From CAZWES01 sp964632395 (GTDB lineage Bacteria > Patescibacteriota > Gracilibacteria > Peribacterales > Peribacteraceae): 10,333 bases of DNA. The notes beneath the pieces were generated by a model. That model was given only the letters and a program-made list of their open reading frames with translations. It was not told where the DNA came from and did not search any database. The stretch covers positions 1-10,333 of the forward strand of contig CAZWES010000031.1 in the NCBI GenBank assembly GCA_964632395.1, in the 5' to 3' direction. Both the position numbers and the translations under genes were made by a program. How positions within the stretch are numbered: position 1 is the stretch's first letter; every line of letters starts with the position of its first letter. Of the stretch, positions 1 to 6,300 are shown piece after piece.

Positions 1-1
1 A

Positions 2-1318
2 ATATACGATACAACCGAAACTGTTTTCAAAAGATATAAAAATGACAGCCGCTTGGTTGCATATCCCGTTTATCCTCTAAATCTTATTAAAAAAATGCAC
101 CCAGACGCCTCCTTTGATAATTCTCTGGAGAATGACCACCCGGTATTATTCTTTAAGATGTATGAATATGGACAGAGAAAAGAAGATGAAAATGTAGAGA
201 TTTGGTCTGTTGACGGGGAGACTGTCAGTCATGTTTTGGTAGCAGGCAAAAACCATAAAGACCATCCGGATATAGGGGAAAATATTTTAGATGTGATGAT
301 TCAGGGGGAGCAGGAAGAGCCAAAAGTAAAGCCCGATAAAGTTGATGAGCCTGATGAGGAGAAAAAGATGAGAGAGCTAGAAAGAGAGAAAGCAACTGAA
401 GACTTTGATAACGATATAAAGGGGGTGCAAGAGAGAGTGGTGAATGAGCTGGGGTTAGGCATAGATGAAGCAAAAAAGAGAAACCCTGATAATCCGAACG
501 AATTGATTCCTAAACCGGGATACTGGAATGTATGGAGCGAGGATTTTGGTGGCGAGAAGATTGGAGAGATAGTTTTCCTGGATGGGAAAGCAATTATTAA
601 TCGTAAAAATGCACTTTTTGGCTTTCTATTTTTTGATGAGATTGATTGGAAGGGGGATGATAAATCGAAAGAGGAGCTTGTAGGTGTGCTAAGGCGACTG
701 AAATCAGGCAAAGGGGCAGAAGGAGAACCGGAACCAAAAACAAAACCTGAGCCTGTTGATGAGCCTGGTGAGGAGGAAGAAGTTCCGGTTGCAGAAAAAT
801 TGCGTGAAGAAATGGGAGGGGGGGATAAACGTGAGTACGCAAAAATGCTTTCTTGGTACATATATCATATGACAGGAAAAGAATTTGATATAAATGAGGT
901 TGAAAACAGCTTGGAGTACACAGATGATCCCAAAATAATAACGGGCATACATGCTTTCCATGACATGTTTGCTAGTCCATATAACATTACCAGTAAAGAT
1001 ATCTTCGATGCTTACATAAAAATTGGCATAGACATGGATTTTTTCGCAATGCAGCAACTGTATCGTGATGCAAACAAAGGATTCTATGAGGGCAAGCCTC
1101 TTCGTCCAAGCGGATTTAAAGTACCCCTCATAGGTAACAACGATGATCCCGTGAGTAGAAAACTATTGAATGGTATAGAGGATGAGTATGAAACAAAAAT
1201 TAATACGAAAGATGTTCTGTATGTTCAAAAATTACTTGATATGAAAGGTAGAGCATATTCTGGAGTCGCTGCTAAAACAGAGAATGGGTTCCGATTTTTC
1301 ATTATTAAATTGGGTTGA
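2..1318 (+). CDS. Hypothetical acidic linker-rich protein, 5' end outside the window
   Basis: I do not recognise a family. The frame is open from base 2, so the protein starts left of the window and at least 438 residues are present. A TTG at 53 is the first possible start inside the window, but there is no reason to prefer it. Two similar acidic, proline-containing linkers (KPDKVDEPDEE and KPEPVDEPGEEEE, encoded near 331-364 and 742-783) divide the visible part into three segments: an N-terminal piece, a central segment of roughly 120 residues containing the aromatic-rich GFLFFDEIDW, and a C-terminal segment of about 170 residues ending in FRFFIIKLG. There is no membrane helix or signal peptide in the visible part, and it looks soluble. 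The composition is Lys/Glu/Asp-rich and the DNA looks more A-rich than lgt or purL. It stops with TGA 69 nt before the duplicated lgt edge. It may be part of a multi-domain structural or scaffolding protein, but this is a guess. Confidence 0.75.
   Translation: MYDTTETVFKRYKNDSRLVAYPVYPLNLIKKMHPDASFDNSLENDHPVLFFKMYEYGQRKEDENVEIWSVDGETVSHVLVAGKNHKDHPDIGENILDVMIQGEQEEPKVKPDKVDEPDEEKKMRELEREKATEDFDNDIKGVQERVVNELGLGIDEAKKRNPDNPNELIPKPGYWNVWSEDFGGEKIGEIVFLDGKAIINRKNALFGFLFFDEIDWKGDDKSKEELVGVLRRLKSGKGAEGEPEPKTKPEPVDEPGEEEEVPVAEKLREEMGGGDKREYAKMLSWYIYHMTGKEFDINEVENSLEYTDDPKIITGIHAFHDMFASPYNITSKDIFDAYIKIGIDMDFFAMQQLYRDANKGFYEGKPLRPSGFKVPLIGNNDDPVSRKLLNGIEDEYETKINTKDVLYVQKLLDMKGRAYSGVAAKTENGFRFFIIKLG
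341..775 (+). repeat. Duplicated acidic linker (341-361 and 755-775)
   Basis: A 21-bp stretch beginning gttgatgagcct occurs at 341-361 and again at 755-775 with a single mismatch. Both copies are in the same reading frame and encode VDEPDEE or VDEPGEE. The upstream codons (KVKPDK and KTKPEP) are also similar. This is an intragenic duplication of an inter-domain linker. Confidence 0.7.
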
Positions 1319-1374
1319 TGGTACTTATCAAGACACATAGGAACATCTCAAATCGCAAGTAGATGAGGCTGCAG

Positions 1375-1416
1375 GTATACTCCCCCCATGCACCTCTTCC
1401 CAACCCGGCAAATTTT
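1375..1416 (+). repeat. Duplicated copy of the lgt promoter and 5' end, left copy
   Basis: This 42-bp segment matches 2314-2355 at 40 of 42 positions, and 1385-1416 is a perfect 32-bp match. It holds a -10-like TATACT at 1376-1381, an ATG at 1388, and the first ten codons of lgt (MHLFPTRQIF). After 1416 similarity is lost, and the frame runs on as LENYLHSSKYRCTL to a TAA at 1460-1462. It is therefore a non-functional remnant (a 24-residue ORF) of the lgt start lying upstream of the bro gene. Confidence 0.85.
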
Positions 1417-1467
1417 TTTGGAAAACTACTTGCATTCCAGCAAATACAGGTGTACGCTTTAACACCT

Positions 1468-2319
1468 ATGGAAACTACTACTCCCGCCGTGCAAACCCGT
1501 GTTGCTCTCTTTGGACAAGACCAAGTTCGTCGTCATTGGGACGATAAAAGCGAACTCTGGTACTTCTCCATAATAGATGTTGTCGAGATTCTTACAGAAA
1601 GTCCAAGATCACGAAAATACTGGAACGCTCTCAAAACGAAGCTGGAAGAGGAGGGTAGCGAAGTGTCCCAAAAATTGGGACAGTTGAAAATGGAGGCTCG
1701 GGACGGAAAAATGAGACTAACTGACGTGGCTGATACCGAAACTATGCTCCGCATTATCCAATCTGTTCCATCACCCAAAGCTGAACCCCTCAAACTTTGG
1801 CTGGCTAAGGTTGGTTACGAACGGATAGAAGAAACCGAAGATCCCGAACTTGCGTTCAACCGTGCAATGCAGACATACCTTCGTAAGGGATATTCAAAAG
1901 AATGGATTAATCAGAGACTCAAAAGTATTGAAGTGCGAAAAGAGCTGACAGATGAATGGGATGAGCGTGGAGTACAGCCTGGACGAGAGTATGCGATTCT
2001 CACAAATGAAATCACTAAGGCATGGTCAGAGAAGAGCGTGAAAGAGTACAAGAAGTTCAAAAGCCTCAAGAAAGAAAGCCTACGGGATAACATGACAAAT
2101 CTGGAACTTGTTTTAAATATGCTTGCCGAAGCAACTACGACTGAAATCTCGAAAGAGAAGAAGCCGAAAACTTTCGATCAGAGCAAAAAGATTGCAAGAA
2201 AAGGAGGAGGAACTGCCAAGCTCGCACGCAAGGATATTGAGAAGAAAACAGGGAAAAAAGTTGTCTCTCCAAAAAATGCGAAGGCGTTGAAAGGCTCGGA
2301 GGTCAAAAAGCTTGTATAA
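1468..2319 (+). CDS. BRO-N / phage antirepressor-like DNA-binding protein
   Basis: A BRO family (Bro-N, DinD-like antirepressor) protein of 283 residues. The Bro-N domain spans about residues 11-120: VALFGQDQVRRHW, then WYFSIIDVVEILTES and KYWNALKTKL, ending in RIIQSVPSPKAEPLKLWLAK and VGYERIEE. The C-terminal part carries the features usual for these chromosomal homologues: a GYSKEWINQRLKSIEVRKEL helix region, EYAILTNEIT, and a basic Lys-rich tail. Such proteins bind DNA and act as antirepressors in phages; the role of chromosomal copies is unknown. An in-frame upstream ATG at 1363 would add 35 residues encoded by the lgt-like repeat, so I chose the ATG at 1468, just before the conserved domain. 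Its stop TAA (2317-2319) lies inside the lgt -10 box. It sits between two copies of the lgt 5' end, which suggests insertion. Confidence 0.85.
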   Translation: METTTPAVQTRVALFGQDQVRRHWDDKSELWYFSIIDVVEILTESPRSRKYWNALKTKLEEEGSEVSQKLGQLKMEARDGKMRLTDVADTETMLRIIQSVPSPKAEPLKLWLAKVGYERIEETEDPELAFNRAMQTYLRKGYSKEWINQRLKSIEVRKELTDEWDERGVQPGREYAILTNEITKAWSEKSVKEYKKFKSLKKESLRDNMTNLELVLNMLAEATTTEISKEKKPKTFDQSKKIARKGGGTAKLARKDIEKKTGKKVVSPKNAKALKGSEVKKLV

Positions 2320-2355
2320 TCCTCCCATGCACCTCTTCCCAACCCGGCAAATTTT
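2314..2355 (+). repeat. lgt 5' edge repeat, right (functional) copy
   Basis: This is the functional partner of the copy at 1375-1416 (offset 939 bp). It comprises the lgt -10 box, the short spacer, the start codon and the first codons of lgt. Matching ends at 2355, where the codons of the real lgt continue. Confidence 0.85.
2315..2320 (+). promoter_or_regulatory. -10 box of lgt, probable leaderless start
   Basis: A perfect TATAAT is followed by cctccc and then the lgt ATG at 2327. Only 6 nt separate the box from the start codon, so transcription would begin at or near the ATG, giving a leaderless mRNA. No good -35 is visible at 17 bp. The box overlaps the TAA stop of the bro gene. It also overlaps a possible TTG start at 2312, which is why that start is rejected. 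Confidence 0.65.
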
Positions 2356-3124
2356 CATCGAACTCGGCCCCTTTGCCATCCATTGGTACGGGGTTATGTA
2401 TTTGCTGGCGTTCCTGCTCGCATGGTACTTAATCCCAGTGCTCGCGAGGAAGAAAAATATCAATTTGACGAAAGAAGACGTCTCCAATTTGCTTTTCGCT
2501 GGGATCCTCGGAGTTATCATCGGCGGAAGGCTTGGGTACGTCATTTTCTATGCACCAGAATACTTTGGCAGGAACCCGCTTGAGATCTTTGCTGTATGGA
2601 AAGGAGGGATGTCTTCGCATGGTGGATTCATCGGAGTCGCGGTCGCAGTAATTTTGTCTGCGAGAAAGATGCGAAGTCGCGTCAGCGCCTGGCAAATCTG
2701 TGACCTCCTTGCCGTTCCCATTGCCCTCGGCCTCGCGCTCGGGAGATTTGGGAACTTTATCAATCTGGAACTTTACGGACCAACATCAAGTCTCCCATGG
2801 GCAATTGCGATTGAAGGGGTTGAGGGATTGCGTCATCCCACAATGCTTTATGCAATGGGGAAGAATTTGGCGATCGCAATCATCTGTTTCACATTTTTGA
2901 TGAAGTCGAGAAGAGCAGGCATAACGACTGGAGTTTTCTTTGTTTTATATGGCGTGTTTAGATTTTTGGTCGAATTTGTGAGGATCGAAACCGATAGTGG
3001 GCTGGACGTATTTGGAGCACATTTGACCAGAGGGCAGATTTTGACTATTCCGATTGTGTTGGTAGGTGTATATGTCTTATTCTTGCACCGTAAGCGGTCG
3101 GAGAAAATTTACAATTTTCAATGA
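2327..3124 (+). CDS. lgt: Prolipoprotein diacylglyceryl transferase Lgt
   Basis: Lgt transfers the diacylglyceryl group of phosphatidylglycerol to the lipobox cysteine of prolipoproteins, the first step of lipoprotein maturation in the inner membrane. The 265-residue protein is of normal family length and is a multi-pass membrane protein with about seven hydrophobic segments. Diagnostic motifs are FAIHWYGVMY (16-25), GGRLGYVIFY (66-75), the WKGGMSSHGGFIG loop (91-103) with the conserved His at 98, the signature GRFGNFINLELYG (139-151), RHPTMLY (169-175) and YGVFRFLVEFVR (208-219). The signature has Leu where NGE is usual, and RHPTMLY is followed by Ala rather than the common Glu. The start at 2327 is chosen because the alternative TTG at 2312 lies in the -10 box. 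The last few codons (IYNFQ) and the TGA are written by the AT-rich repeat that begins at about 3106, so the native C-terminal tail may have been replaced. Confidence 0.95.
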   Translation: MHLFPTRQIFIELGPFAIHWYGVMYLLAFLLAWYLIPVLARKKNINLTKEDVSNLLFAGILGVIIGGRLGYVIFYAPEYFGRNPLEIFAVWKGGMSSHGGFIGVAVAVILSARKMRSRVSAWQICDLLAVPIALGLALGRFGNFINLELYGPTSSLPWAIAIEGVEGLRHPTMLYAMGKNLAIAIICFTFLMKSRRAGITTGVFFVLYGVFRFLVEFVRIETDSGLDVFGAHLTRGQILTIPIVLVGVYVLFLHRKRSEKIYNFQ

Positions 3125-3163
3125 TCAATTTACAAACAATTTTCAATTTTTTAATTTTCAAAT
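3106..3163 (+). repeat. AT-rich repeat tract between lgt and the first four-helix-bundle gene
   Basis: This tract contains acaattttcaat twice (3111-3122 and 3136-3147), aatttaca twice (3106-3113 and 3127-3134) and a further aattttcaaat (3153-3163). It overlaps the end of lgt and supplies its stop codon. From general experience, tracts of this kind often border four-helix-bundle (IVP) genes in bacterial genomes. I see no matching inverted copy on the right side of the gene. Confidence 0.7.
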
Positions 3164-3166
3164 ACC

Positions 3167-3499
3167 ATGAAGCTGAATGATGGCAGTAAAGAAAAAGGGA
3201 AATATGATCTTGCAGAGAGAACCGCACTGTTTGGTGAAAGTATTGTTGAACTCTGTGACAATGTTCCCGCTACTTTCATTACAAAACCACTATTAGGACA
3301 ATTAGTCAGATCTGGCACAAGCATCGGTCTGAATTATGCGGAAGCGATCAATGCAAGTTCAAAGAAAGATTTTAAGAATAAGATAAGCATAGTTAAGAAA
3401 GAATGCCAGGAAACAAAACTTACTTTGAGATTTATTGCAAAAGCCGTTCCGAAAATGAAAAAACGCTACGAAAGTATTGGCAGGAATGTCATGAACTAA
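3167..3499 (+). CDS. Four-helix bundle protein (S23/IVP family), last helix out of frame
   Basis: This is a homologue of the protein encoded in 23S rRNA intervening sequences (TIGR02436, Pfam S23). The family forms small homopentameric four-helix bundles, and free-standing copies have no established function. Family hallmarks are KYDLAERTALFGESIVEL (helix 1), LLGQLVRSGTSIGLNYAEA (helix 2) and SKKDFKNKISIVKKECQETKLTLRFIAKA (helix 3). The open frame gives 110 residues and ends with an atypical RYESIGRNVMN. The expected fourth helix, KYWQECHELTLIFDRLQ, is present in the -1 frame and reaches a TGA at 3523-3525. With the shift the protein would be about 119 residues, which is normal for the family. 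The shift point is the A6 run at 3458-3463. The cause could be mutation, a sequencing or assembly error, or slippage on the A run. No Shine-Dalgarno sequence is seen before the ATG. Confidence 0.85.
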   Translation: MKLNDGSKEKGKYDLAERTALFGESIVELCDNVPATFITKPLLGQLVRSGTSIGLNYAEAINASSKKDFKNKISIVKKECQETKLTLRFIAKAVPKMKKRYESIGRNVMN

Positions 3500-3525
3500 C
3501 TCTTATTTTCGACCGACTCCAGTGA
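3458..3525 (+). other. Displaced C-terminal helix of the four-helix bundle gene (-1 frame)
   Basis: Starting at the six-A run 3458-3463, the frame beginning at 3463 reads TLRKYWQECHELTLIFDRLQ and stops with TGA at 3523-3525. ELTLIF is typical of the last helix of this family. The tail's stop overlaps the purL GTG start as GTGA, the arrangement seen in translationally coupled gene pairs. One extra A in the run would restore a full-length protein. Confidence 0.75.
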
Positions 3526-5894
3526 AGACTCTTCCATTCTCAACGGCAACTGATGATGAGCTACAAGCGCTCCTCAAAAAACATGCAATAGGCCTCACCG
3601 TACCCGAGGCACGCAAAGTCTCCCAAATCCTAGGTCGCGATCCAACCGTTGTGGAAGCCACAATCTGGGGCATACAAGGATCCGAGCACTGCAGTTACCG
3701 CTCAAGTAGCAAGTTCCTGAAGTCACTACCAACAACCGGCAAGCATGTGATACTTGGCCCCGGGGAAGATAGCGGAATTGTTGCGGTTACTGACGGACCA
3801 GAAGGAAAGCGCTGGGGAATCGTTGCAAGCCACGAGAGCCACAATCATCCATCACAAATTGTCCCATACGAAGGTGCTGCAACAGGCGTTGGTGGCATTG
3901 TCCGTGATGTTTTATGTATGGGTGCAAGAGTTATTGCAACACTTGATCCACTACGTTTGGGTGACCTCAAAACAGAAGAGTCTAAGACGATTGCAAAAGA
4001 AGTTGTGCGCGGAATTGCAGGTTACGGAAATCCGCTTGGCATCCCAAACCTTGGGGGCGATACGGAATTTGATGAAGGATACAACTCAAACTGCCTCGTC
4101 AATGTCGTCTGCTTCGGCCTGGTGCGTGAGGATGAGATTCTGCACAGTTACACTCCGGAGGAAGCGGGTGAGGTCGGCTACGACATCATCATAGTCGGCA
4201 AGCCAACGGATAGATCCGGATTTGGCGGTGCAGCGTTTGCAAGTTTGACTTTGGAAGAGGAAGAGAAAGATAAAAATACCGGAGCGGTACAGGAGCCAAA
4301 TCCCTTCCTCGAGCGTCATCTGCTAGCTTCCACTTATTCACTATTCGATTGGCTTGCTGCAGAAGAGAAGTTGCACCAGGTTGGATTCAAAGATCTCGGT
4401 GCTGGTGGAGTCGTCTGTGCATCGGTTGAGCAAGTCTCTGACCGTGGAATGGGTGCAGAGGTTGACCTCGATAAAGTGCATGTTGCAATGGAAGGGCTGC
4501 CACCGGAGGTAATCGCATGTGCGGAAACTCAGGAGCGTTTTTGCTGGACATGCCATCCGGATCTAACAGATCACATCCTTAAGCACTACAACGAGACCTG
4601 GGATCTTCCGGAGATTGCAGAAAACGCACGCGCATCAGTTGTTGGTAAGGTGACGAAAGATTCGGTTTACAAACTCAAGCACAAAGGTGAAACAGTTTGC
4701 GAGGCAAAAGCAAAGGACATCACATGCGGACTCACGTACGAACGTCAACTTAAAGAACGTGTGAGAGATCTTTCTGAACCAAATCTGAATCAAGTTGATA
4801 TCAAGGAAACATTTTTGAAGATTCTCTCGCATCCAAACTATGCATCAAAGGCACCGATTTTCAGGCATTACGATAAAAACGTTATCGGGAATACTGCACT
4901 CGAGCCCGGAGAAGGGGATTCAGGAGTCATAGCACCTTTACAGAATCTCGAGAGTTATGTGCACGAAGGTAAGCATCCTGGATGGAGTGATGAGTCACAA
5001 ACAGGTGTGGCAGTATCTTGTGCAGGTCGCGGTCGCTACGGAAAAATTTCACCTTACTTACAGGGAGTTAATGCAGTAGTGGAGGCAATGCGAAACGTTG
5101 CAGCAACCGGCGCAACTCCTCGTGCTTTGACAGATTGCTTAAACTACGGAAATCCGGAAATCCCTGAGGAGATGTGGGAGTTTGCAGAAGGTGTGCGTGG
5201 AATTGCTGATGCTGCCAAAGGCATCACGCTCGATGGCAATCCAATCCCGGTAATCAGCGGCAACGTAAGCCTGTATAACTCAACTCCCGAGGGCCCGATT
5301 CCTCCAACCTCAGTTGTAAGCTGCATTGGCGTTATTGATGATTACAAAAAAGTAGTACCCTCAATCATCACAGAACCGGATCAGGTAATTTTCATGTTAG
5401 GTGATAGGAAAGATGAATGTGGTGGCTCCGCATTTTATGAGATCAACGGAGAGCTTGGTGCAAACATTCCCAAACCGGATTTTGATGAAGTTAAAAGGCA
5501 AATCCTCTTCATCACAGAGGCAATTGATCAAGGGCTAATCACAGCATGCCACGATATAAGCGATGGGGGATTGATGTTGACATTGTTTGAGATGCTAACA
5601 CCGTTCAGACGTCAAAAGCTGAAGGTGGGGATGGAGGTTGATTTGAGTAGCCTCAATAACGATTTGCCGATTGAGAAGATTATGTTCTCCGAAACCGGCG
5701 GATTCGTCATCGTTGTAGCGGCAAGGCATGCCTTGCCGCTACGACAACACGCCGAGAAATCTGATCTTGCTATTCACGAAATCGGCAAAACGACCAACAA
5801 CCTGAAATTTGATATCAAAGGAATCTGCATCCTCGATTTGCCCGAAACCATCAAAATCTGGCAGAGACCGCTTGAGGAGATTTTGGGGTTGTAA
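3522..5894 (+). CDS. purL: Phosphoribosylformylglycinamidine synthase, catalytic subunit PurL (small type)
   Basis: PurL converts FGAR to FGAM with ATP and ammonia in step four of de novo purine synthesis. The small-type enzyme works with PurQ (glutaminase) and PurS, neither of which is in this window. The protein has 790 residues, against roughly 720-760 for common small PurL. Motifs are SEHCSYRSSSKFL (54-66), the ATP-site segment SHESHNHPSQIVPYEGAATG (103-122) followed by GGIVRDVLCMGARVIA, then NLGGDTEFD, KDLGAGGVVCASVEQVSDRG, ISGNVSLYN and CHDISDGGL. They show the duplicated PurM-like AIRS folds. The start is GTG 3522; no in-frame ATG occurs near it, and a weak TATTTT lies 12 nt upstream. 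A 28-bp perfect palindrome inside the C-terminal domain (5715-5742) encodes an atypical AARHALPLRQ stretch. The last 59 bases are duplicated at 6242-6300. The frame is intact, so I expect it to be functional. Confidence 0.96.
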   Translation: MKTLPFSTATDDELQALLKKHAIGLTVPEARKVSQILGRDPTVVEATIWGIQGSEHCSYRSSSKFLKSLPTTGKHVILGPGEDSGIVAVTDGPEGKRWGIVASHESHNHPSQIVPYEGAATGVGGIVRDVLCMGARVIATLDPLRLGDLKTEESKTIAKEVVRGIAGYGNPLGIPNLGGDTEFDEGYNSNCLVNVVCFGLVREDEILHSYTPEEAGEVGYDIIIVGKPTDRSGFGGAAFASLTLEEEEKDKNTGAVQEPNPFLERHLLASTYSLFDWLAAEEKLHQVGFKDLGAGGVVCASVEQVSDRGMGAEVDLDKVHVAMEGLPPEVIACAETQERFCWTCHPDLTDHILKHYNETWDLPEIAENARASVVGKVTKDSVYKLKHKGETVCEAKAKDITCGLTYERQLKERVRDLSEPNLNQVDIKETFLKILSHPNYASKAPIFRHYDKNVIGNTALEPGEGDSGVIAPLQNLESYVHEGKHPGWSDESQTGVAVSCAGRGRYGKISPYLQGVNAVVEAMRNVAATGATPRALTDCLNYGNPEIPEEMWEFAEGVRGIADAAKGITLDGNPIPVISGNVSLYNSTPEGPIPPTSVVSCIGVIDDYKKVVPSIITEPDQVIFMLGDRKDECGGSAFYEINGELGANIPKPDFDEVKRQILFITEAIDQGLITACHDISDGGLMLTLFEMLTPFRRQKLKVGMEVDLSSLNNDLPIEKIMFSETGGFVIVVAARHALPLRQHAEKSDLAIHEIGKTTNNLKFDIKGICILDLPETIKIWQRPLEEILGL
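5715..5742. repeat. 28-bp perfect palindrome inside purL
   Basis: The 14-base arm gtagcggcaaggca is followed directly by its exact reverse complement tgccttgccgctac. Further partial pairing (gtt on the left, aac on the right) extends it if a 3-nt bulge is allowed. It lies in frame in purL where the family has a variable strand and helix region. It resembles REP-type or Rickettsia-type palindromic elements that tolerate insertion into coding sequence. Confidence 0.8.
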
Positions 5895-5895
5895 A
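5837..5895 (+). repeat. purL 3' end, original copy of a 59-bp direct repeat
   Basis: The final 19 codons of purL, its TAA stop and the next base match 6242-6300 at 58 of 59 positions (offset 405 bp). The only mismatch is g5885 against a6290. Further left a tcga on both sides suggests the similarity continues across a 2-nt indel. Confidence 0.9.
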
Positions 5896-5918
5896 CTCTG
5901 CGAGCCCATCGGTATACT
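5889..5918 (+). promoter_or_regulatory. Promoter of the coiled-coil ORF
   Basis: A TATACT -10 (5913-5918) lies 9 nt before the ATG at 5928. A TTGTAA (5889-5894, 4 of 6 to consensus) sits 18 bp upstream as a possible -35 and overlaps the purL stop. The ggtatactc...cctcccATG layout matches the lgt start region. A leaderless or nearly leaderless mRNA is expected. Confidence 0.5.
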
Positions 5919-5927
5919 CGCCCTCCC

Positions 5928-6233
5928 ATGGCAAGTAAAAAGAAGGACATCACCCTTCGGGACGTTATCAACCATATGGATCATAGCTTCGGTCTGTTGC
6001 AGAAGCGGATGGATTCTACGGATAAGAAAATAGGCTCGATCGAGAAGCGATTGGTCAGCCTTGAGAAAAAGGTCGCGGAAGGCTTTCGCAAAGTGCACGA
6101 CCAATTCCAACATCTCTATACAAATCGTCTTAAAGACCTCAAGCGTGTTGGCAAAGCAGAGGATCGCCTCGATCACATCGAGAACAAGGAACTGCCGGCA
6201 ATAAAATCACACATCGGTTTTGCATCGTCGTGA
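5928..6233 (+). CDS. Small coiled-coil protein of unknown function
   Basis: I do not recognise a specific family. The 101-residue protein is highly charged. Residues 20-85 show heptad-like spacing of hydrophobic residues (FGLLQKRMDS, IGSIEKRLVSLEKKVAEGF, LKRVGKAEDRLDHIEN), consistent with a long two-helix or dimeric coiled coil. There is no signal peptide or membrane helix. It resembles the short coiled-coil proteins often found as accessory ORFs in Patescibacteria and phages. It starts at an ATG with a -10 box 9 nt upstream and no Shine-Dalgarno sequence. It lies between the real end of purL and a duplicated 59-bp copy of that end, which suggests it arrived by an insertion at the purL terminus. 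The purL-tail copy continues in the same frame directly after its TGA stop. Confidence 0.7.
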   Translation: MASKKKDITLRDVINHMDHSFGLLQKRMDSTDKKIGSIEKRLVSLEKKVAEGFRKVHDQFQHLYTNRLKDLKRVGKAEDRLDHIENKELPAIKSHIGFASS

Positions 6234-6241
6234 TTTCGAAT

Positions 6242-6300
6242 TTTGCCCGAAACCATCAAAATCTGGCAGAGACCGCTTGAGGAGATTTTAGGGTTGTAAA
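6242..6300 (+). repeat. Duplicated purL 3' end, second copy
   Basis: This copy of 5837-5895 starts 9 nt after the stop of the coiled-coil ORF. It encodes LPETIKIWQRPLEEILGL and a TAA (6297-6299) but has no start of its own, so it is a non-coding remnant of the purL tail. Confidence 0.9.

Noticed and set aside
301..861. Long antisense frame opposite the first gene (also the antisense frames at 225-473, 597-842 and 704-1057)
   Set aside because: Serine/proline-rich shadow translations of the acidic linker gene, with no start signal or domain.
1363..1467. Longer start for the bro gene
   Set aside because: The added residues come from reading the lgt-like repeat in another frame, while the conserved domain starts after the ATG at 1468.
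2312..2326. TTG start giving Lgt five extra residues
   Set aside because: The TTG touches a perfect TATAAT 6 nt before an ATG, and Lgt homologues begin near the MHLFPTRQIF residues.
6231..6299. TGA read as glycine so that the coiled-coil ORF continues into the purL-tail copy in the same frame
   Set aside because: Long genes such as purL, lgt and the DHH gene have no internal TGA, while lgt, grpE and others end in TGA, so TGA is a stop here.
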